This document shows, piece after piece, positions 58,031 through 62,332 of a stretch of 62,332 nt of DNA (its first letter is position 1; every line of letters begins with the position of its first letter). The DNA comes from Helcococcus kunzii ATCC 51366 (GTDB lineage Bacteria > Bacillota > Clostridia > Tissierellales > Peptoniphilaceae): the NCBI RefSeq assembly GCF_000245755.1, contig NZ_JH601088.1, forward strand, positions 1,236,760 through 1,299,091, in the 5' to 3' direction. A program made the position numbers and the translations under genes. The notes beneath the pieces were generated by a model. That model searched no databases. It saw nothing but the letters and a program-made list of their open reading frames with translations, and was not told the DNA's origin.

Positions 58031-59431
58031 TTATTTTACTTCTTTCTTACCAAATCCACTAAATAATATTGGTATCAAGAATAATATAACACATATAATT
58101 AATAAAGGTGTACCTTTTATAAATCTTGCAATATTTCCTAAAATTATACCTGTTGTGGAGAAATCTGCATCTGAGAATGTAGTTGCTGCAAATCCTAAAC
58201 TACCCATTACAGGCATTGTAATTACTGGTAATATTGTAATTAATAACCCATGGATTATACCACCAATTATTGTACCTTTTAATCCACCTTCCGCATTGGC
58301 AAATACACCTGCAGTAGCACCACAGAAGAAGTGAGGAACTACCCCTGGAAGAATAATTGGTAAAGCATTTGAAAAGGCTGGATTTATCATTACTAATAAA
58401 AACATTCCTAAAAGACCACCAACAAAAGAAGTTAAGAAACCTATTAATACCGCATTTGGTGCATATGGGAAGACAACCGGACAGTCAATAGCTGGTTTTG
58501 CATTTGGTACTAATTTATCAGCAATACCTTGGAACGCTGGAACAATTTCTGCAAGAATTAAACGAACACCTGCTAAAATAATATAAATAGCTCCGGCGAA
58601 ATTCATACCACTTATTAATGCAAATACAAACCAATTGGTATAGTTTACCATTCCTGTGTCTTTTAGTGCAGTTTGATAATCACCTTTTGAAGCTGCTACA
58701 CCACAAACAACTATAAATACAATCATCATTGTTATTGATATCGCTACAGTTGTATCACGCATGAATGCCATCCATTTTGGAAAGTTAATGTCTTCTGTAG
58801 ACTTAACATCTTTTCTATCTTTATTTCCTCTAGTTAATTTACCTACTTGTGCAGCAATCCAATAACCTACAGTTGAAAAATGGCCTAAAGCAATATCATC
58901 AGTCCCAGTAATATTTTTCATTGTAGATTGTCCCAATGCTGGGAACACCGCCATCACTAAACCAAGGATTAAAGATCCACCCATAATTAATTGCCATCCA
59001 GACAAACCACCAACGGTTAATACAATTGCAATCATTGCAGCCATATAAAGAGTATGATGACCTGTTAAGAATATGTATTTTAATCTTGAAAATCTTGCAA
59101 TAATAATATTTGCAAGCATACCAAACATCATAATCCAAGCAGTATCTTTTGCGTAATCTACTAAAGCTGTCGTAACTATCGCTTCATTGTTTGGTACAAC
59201 ACCTTTTAAATCAAACGCATAATTAAATATAACACCAAAATCTATTAAAGAACCCGTTTGAAGAAATGATGCACCTGCAGATAGAACTAAAAAACCCACA
59301 ATAGTTTTTATTGTTCCTTTAATTACATTTGGAGCTGATTTCTTTTGTAAAACTAACCCCAATAATGCCATAAAACCAACTAAAATTGCTGGTGTTGATA
59401 AAATTTCTTGAAATAATAATAGAACTTTCAT
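58031..59431 (-). CDS. ulaA: PTS EIIC, ascorbate (UlaA/SgaT) family
   Basis: The 466-residue membrane transporter has about eleven helices and the family sequence ILSTPAILVGFMALLGLVLQ, TGHHTLYMAAMI and VVFPYAPNAVLIGFLTS. The family imports L-ascorbate in E. coli, but members serve other substrates. No lactonase or Ula catabolic gene is present; a split transketolase is there instead. Confidence 0.9.
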   Translation of the reverse strand: MKVLLLFQEILSTPAILVGFMALLGLVLQKKSAPNVIKGTIKTIVGFLVLSAGASFLQTGSLIDFGVIFNYAFDLKGVVPNNEAIVTTALVDYAKDTAWIMMFGMLANIIIARFSRLKYIFLTGHHTLYMAAMIAIVLTVGGLSGWQLIMGGSLILGLVMAVFPALGQSTMKNITGTDDIALGHFSTVGYWIAAQVGKLTRGNKDRKDVKSTEDINFPKWMAFMRDTTVAISITMMIVFIVVCGVAASKGDYQTALKDTGMVNYTNWFVFALISGMNFAGAIYIILAGVRLILAEIVPAFQGIADKLVPNAKPAIDCPVVFPYAPNAVLIGFLTSFVGGLLGMFLLVMINPAFSNALPIILPGVVPHFFCGATAGVFANAEGGLKGTIIGGIIHGLLITILPVITMPVMGSLGFAATTFSDADFSTTGIILGNIARFIKGTPLLIICVILFLIPILFSGFGKKEVK

Positions 59432-59461
59432 ATTTCCCCCCTTTATTTTAAATTATTTATT

Positions 59462-59911
59462 TCAAAAATTCGTTATTAAATTATATATTTCGTTCTCATC
59501 GACAGAGTCTAAAAGTGATTTAATCTTATCTTCATCACCCAAAATCTCCGCCAATAATTGCATTATTTCTAAATGATTTTCTGAACACTCTGCTGCAAAA
59601 GTAATAAATAGCTTTACATCTTTACTTTTGTCACCTTTTGAAAATGAAACAGGAATTTTATTTAGCAAGATACCAATTTGATCTGATATTACACCTTGTT
59701 CGGGTCTTACATGTAAAAAAGCTACATCTTCAACCAAAATATAATAAGGCCCAAACTCTAAAGTATTTTTTATTATTTCTTCAGGATATCTCTTTTCAAC
59801 ATATCCTTGCTCTACTAGAGGAGATGCCGCTAATCTAATTGCTTCTTTCCAGTTCAGTTTTTTATCAATTATCGAAATATTTTCCTTTTTTATTATCTTA
59901 GTTATATCCAT
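59462..59911 (-). CDS. ulaC: PTS EIIA, fructose/mannitol/ascorbate type
   Basis: The 149-residue protein has the EIIA-2 fold with the active histidine in EDVAFLHVRPEQGV (about residue 67). It passes phosphate to the EIIB encoded at the head of the operon. It lies between transketolase and EIIC. Confidence 0.92.
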   Translation of the reverse strand: MDITKIIKKENISIIDKKLNWKEAIRLAASPLVEQGYVEKRYPEEIIKNTLEFGPYYILVEDVAFLHVRPEQGVISDQIGILLNKIPVSFSKGDKSKDVKLFITFAAECSENHLEIMQLLAEILGDEDKIKSLLDSVDENEIYNLITNF

Positions 59912-59914
59912 ATA

Positions 59915-60871
59915 TCATCCCTTTAGAAAATCTATCACTTCATTAACAATTCTTTCCGATGTTAATCCATAATCTTTTCTTTGATCTTCAGGATTACCAA
60001 CTTGTCCAAATCTATTGTCAACGCCAATTCTATGTAACGGAGTAGAAATCCCATTTTCTGTCATAATTTCTGCAACTGTACTTCCAAGGCCACCTAAGAC
60101 ATTGTGATTTTCAAATGTAATAGCTAATTTCTTATCACAAGTTTCAGAAATTACTAAATCTCTATCAAATGGTTTTATGGAAAACATGTCGATGACTTCT
60201 ACATCAATTCCTTTTTTATCGAGAATATCAGCTGCTTCTAAAGCAAAAAGAACTAATTCACCCATCGTGTAAATTACAATGTCTGATCCTTCTCTCAAAA
60301 TATTTCCTTTACCTAACTCAAATGTTGAACCATCTTCATAAATTTTCGGATTCGCCTTTCTATTACCACGAATATAATTTACACCTTTTATTTTAGAAAC
60401 TTCCTTCATACACCATTCAAAACAAACTGAATCTGCCGGAGCTAAAACAGTTGTCCCTGGAATGTTTCTCATAGTCGAAATGTCGTCATATGTGGAATGT
60501 GTACCTCCATTTGCCCCAGCACAAAATCCTGGATCTGAACCATATATATTTAATGTATTACCAGAATACGCACCAGCAATAAAAATTTGATCTAAGGCTC
60601 TTCTAGTTGTAAATGGTGAAAATGTGTGTACAAATGGTACATATCCTCTTATAGAAGCCCCTGCAGCCATACCTATCATATTAGCTTCAGAGATACCAAC
60701 TTGTACAAATTGTTTGGAATGTTTTTCTTTTAATTTGGTCGTCCCAGAAGCACCGCCTAAATCTGCTTCAAACACTAATATTTTGGGATTTTCCATAATT
60801 AATTTATCTAAAGTATTTACAAATACTTGTCTTAATTCAATATCTTTTGTATCTTTACTTCTTTTCCACAT
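59915..60871 (-). CDS. Transketolase C-terminal subunit
   Basis: The 318-residue protein carries the pyrimidine-binding and C-terminal transketolase domains (FEADLGGASGTT, VQVGISEANMIGMAAG, FAVHTFSPF-like VHTFSPFTTRRALDQI). ATG 60871 follows GGAGG at eight bases, so five upstream codons are rejected. It works with the N-terminal subunit encoded just upstream. Confidence 0.92.
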   Translation of the reverse strand: MWKRSKDTKDIELRQVFVNTLDKLIMENPKILVFEADLGGASGTTKLKEKHSKQFVQVGISEANMIGMAAGASIRGYVPFVHTFSPFTTRRALDQIFIAGAYSGNTLNIYGSDPGFCAGANGGTHSTYDDISTMRNIPGTTVLAPADSVCFEWCMKEVSKIKGVNYIRGNRKANPKIYEDGSTFELGKGNILREGSDIVIYTMGELVLFALEAADILDKKGIDVEVIDMFSIKPFDRDLVISETCDKKLAITFENHNVLGGLGSTVAEIMTENGISTPLHRIGVDNRFGQVGNPEDQRKDYGLTSERIVNEVIDFLKG

Positions 60872-60872
60872 T

Positions 60873-61727
60873 TTACATTCCTCCATTCTCGCTAATGAAG
60901 TTTTCTAATTCTTTTATTACTTTATCTGTTTCTTCATCCACTTCTTTATTAAATTTTGGTGAATGATTAGCAGGAGTATTATAAAAATAAGGGAATCCTT
61001 GACCTTTTACAGTATCTAAAATGATACAAACCGCTTTATCTTTTACTTTTTTTGCATTTTCGATGGCTTCATCAATTTTACTTTCATCATGACCATCAAT
61101 TTCTTGTGTGTAAAATCCGAATGCTTCCATCTTTTTCTTAATATCAAAAGGATTGATTATATCTTCAGTATTTCCATCTAATTGCATTTTATTGTTATCA
61201 ATAAACACTATCACTTCATTTAATTTTTTATGTGCAATAAACTGAAATGCTTCCCACACCTGTCCTTCATTTAACTCTCCATCGCCACATATCAGATAAA
61301 CTTTTTTATCTGAATTTTCAAGTCTTAAAGTATATGCTAATCCTGCAGCTAAGGATGTTCCCTGTCCTAATGAGCCAGTTGTTACATCTACACCTGGAGT
61401 TTTTAATCTATCCGGATGTGAAGGTAAATTTGTGCCGATTTCATTTAATGTATAAAGCAATTCTTTATCAAAAAATCCTTTTAATGCTAATGTAGAATAA
61501 AGTGCAGGTCCTGCATGACCTTTTGACAATACAAAATAATCTCTAACCTCTTTTTTAGGATTATTAGGATCTATATCCATCTGCTTTCCATATAAGACAG
61601 ATAAAAGTTCAACAATTGACATTGAACCTCCTAGATGTCCATATCTTCTCCATTTAAGCATCTTCAAAATTTCTATACGTATTTTTGCACTAAATTTTTT
61701 TAACTCAATATAATCATTTTTTCGCAT
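60873..61727 (-). CDS. Transketolase N-terminal subunit
   Basis: The 284-residue subunit holds the thiamine diphosphate-binding domain, with GHLGGSMSIVELL, SKGHAGPALYS and GDGELNEGQVWEA followed by IDNNKMQLDG. Split transketolases are common in Firmicutes and archaea. Encoded inside a PTS operon, it suggests that the imported sugar becomes a pentose or pentulose phosphate. Confidence 0.93.
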   Translation of the reverse strand: MRKNDYIELKKFSAKIRIEILKMLKWRRYGHLGGSMSIVELLSVLYGKQMDIDPNNPKKEVRDYFVLSKGHAGPALYSTLALKGFFDKELLYTLNEIGTNLPSHPDRLKTPGVDVTTGSLGQGTSLAAGLAYTLRLENSDKKVYLICGDGELNEGQVWEAFQFIAHKKLNEVIVFIDNNKMQLDGNTEDIINPFDIKKKMEAFGFYTQEIDGHDESKIDEAIENAKKVKDKAVCIILDTVKGQGFPYFYNTPANHSPKFNKEVDEETDKVIKELENFISENGGM

Positions 61728-61744
61728 AGTAATCCTTTCAAAAT

Positions 61745-62047
61745 TTAGTTTTCTTCGTAATGTTCACCAATCCTATCAAAAAGTTCTTTTAGTTTTGTTT
61801 CTATTTCTTGTTTAGAAACTATATTATCTAGTGTGATAACATTATCTAATCCATCAACAAAATCTTCTAAATCTTTACCTACTACAAACGCATCAGCAGC
61901 TCCTTTTTGAGCATCTGATGTAGTGGAATGGAAAACTTCTATGTCATCACGTCCCATTGCCTTTAATGTCTTTTCTACATTCATTCTAATAATCAAGCTT
62001 GATCCTATCCCAGAACCACAAGCTGCCATAATTTTTTTAATCGCCAT
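61745..62047 (-). CDS. ulaB: PTS EIIB, ascorbate family
   Basis: The 100-residue protein begins KKIMAACGSGIGSSLIIRM, with the phosphocysteine (residue 10) and loop of UlaB-type EIIB. It is the first gene of EIIB-transketolase N-transketolase C-EIIA-EIIC. The ribosome site GGAGG precedes it. Confidence 0.93.
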   Translation of the reverse strand: MAIKKIMAACGSGIGSSLIIRMNVEKTLKAMGRDDIEVFHSTTSDAQKGAADAFVVGKDLEDFVDGLDNVITLDNIVSKQEIETKLKELFDRIGEHYEEN

Positions 62048-62114
62048 ATTATTCCTCCAATCTATTCTTTACTAATAATATATCAATGAAATCGTATTCC
62101 GTAAATAGCTAAAG

Positions 62115-62141
62115 TTTGCACGACATTATAGAATTTTGCAC
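62115..62141 (-). promoter_or_regulatory. Direct repeats upstream of the ascorbate-type PTS operon
   Basis: GTGCAAA occurs twice on the minus strand (62115-62121 and 62135-62141) with starts 20 bp apart, nearly two helical turns, and about 70 bp upstream of the first gene. This is a candidate activator site for the PRD regulator; a clear -35/-10 was not found. Confidence 0.4.
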
Positions 62142-62184
62142 AACTATTAAAGATTGTTCTATATTTCAATTTAATTAGCTAAAA

Positions 62185-62326
62185 TACGAGGATGGATGGA
62201 AAATTTTAAAATATCATCGTACAAAAACGTGCAAATGGACGAGGATAATCGCAAAAAAGTAAATTATCATCGTACAAAACTGGCTAAATAGACGAGGATA
62301 ATCGCGAAAAAGTAAATTATCATCGT
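62185..62326. repeat. Palindrome array of the GACGAGGATAAT family (3 copies)
   Basis: Copies of 36-38 bp start at 62185 (more diverged), 62238 and 62291, exactly 53 bp apart. Each has ACGAGGAT on the left, an A-rich middle and ATCATCGTAC on the right, forming an imperfect palindrome. The array may continue past the window edge. No gene is present in 62048-62332. Confidence 0.85.
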
Positions 62327-62332
62327 ACAAAA

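Noticed and set aside
62115..62141. Link between TTTGCAC sites here and the TTTGCACATCAT arms near cas12a
   Set aside because: Only seven bases are shared and no shared regulator is known; a match this short in an AT-rich genome may be chance.

Overview
The window comes from a low-GC, anaerobic Gram-positive coccus of the Peptoniphilaceae type (Firmicutes/Tissierellia). Grounds: AT-rich codon use, a zinc-type S14 and L36, a KOW-domain protein between adk and infA, a split two-subunit serine dehydratase, HPr kinase, PRD-type PTS regulators and a type V-A CRISPR-Cas locus. The 1310-residue Cas12a resembles, from memory, the Helcococcus kunzii orthologue; this was not verified by any search. Apart from a CPBP protease, ychF, murJ and a LysR gene, everything is on the minus strand.

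Layout from left to right. (1) 1-6080: a complete type V-A locus read leftwards, promoter > crRNA-like element > cas12a > cas4 > cas1 > cas2 > leader > first CRISPR repeat; the rest of the array lies beyond base 1. (2) 6885-21272: the S10-spc-alpha ribosomal supercluster, rpsJ to rplQ, with secY, adk, infA and rpoA, but without map. (3) 22258-25686: an OpuC-type osmoprotectant ABC importer. (4) 25964-31149: an M20 amidohydrolase, a two-gene DUF3100-type membrane pair and L-serine dehydratase, with a divergent LysR regulator. (5) 31401-31562: tRNA-His and tRNA-Leu. (6) 32467-40828: a beta-glucoside/cellobiose island with GH4 and GH1 phospho-glucosidases, Lac-type PTS EIIA, EIIB and EIIC, and a LicR-like regulator. 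(7) 41083-55943: housekeeping genes, including udk, an RsuA-type pseudouridine synthase, ribU under an FMN riboswitch, a cytoplasmic alpha-amylase, murJ, hprK, uvrC, pepP and ychF. (8) 56020-62047: an ascorbate-family PTS operon with a split transketolase and a PRD regulator.

Two signals stand out. First, the cas12a 5' leader holds a solitary copy of the Cas12a repeat stem-loop. The 'spacer' after it matches 14 of 17 bases (the first 7 perfectly) across the -10 element of cas12a's own, nearly consensus promoter. This is the arrangement expected for crRNA-like autorepression of cas genes. The PAM is poor and there is no experimental support here.

Second, the long intergenic gaps carry arrays of 37-40 bp imperfect palindromes. 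They fall into at least four unrelated sequence families, yet most neighbouring copies within a family start 52-54 bp apart. That is about five turns of B-DNA, as if the copies were phased on one face of the helix. I do not recognise these arrays as a described element.

The sugar genes form a coherent physiology: PTS import of beta-glucosides and of an unknown substrate feeding the pentose phosphate pathway, control by PRD regulators, and HPr kinase as the global sensor. Serine and N-acyl amino acid catabolism and osmoprotectant uptake complete an amino acid and sugar fermenter living on a host.
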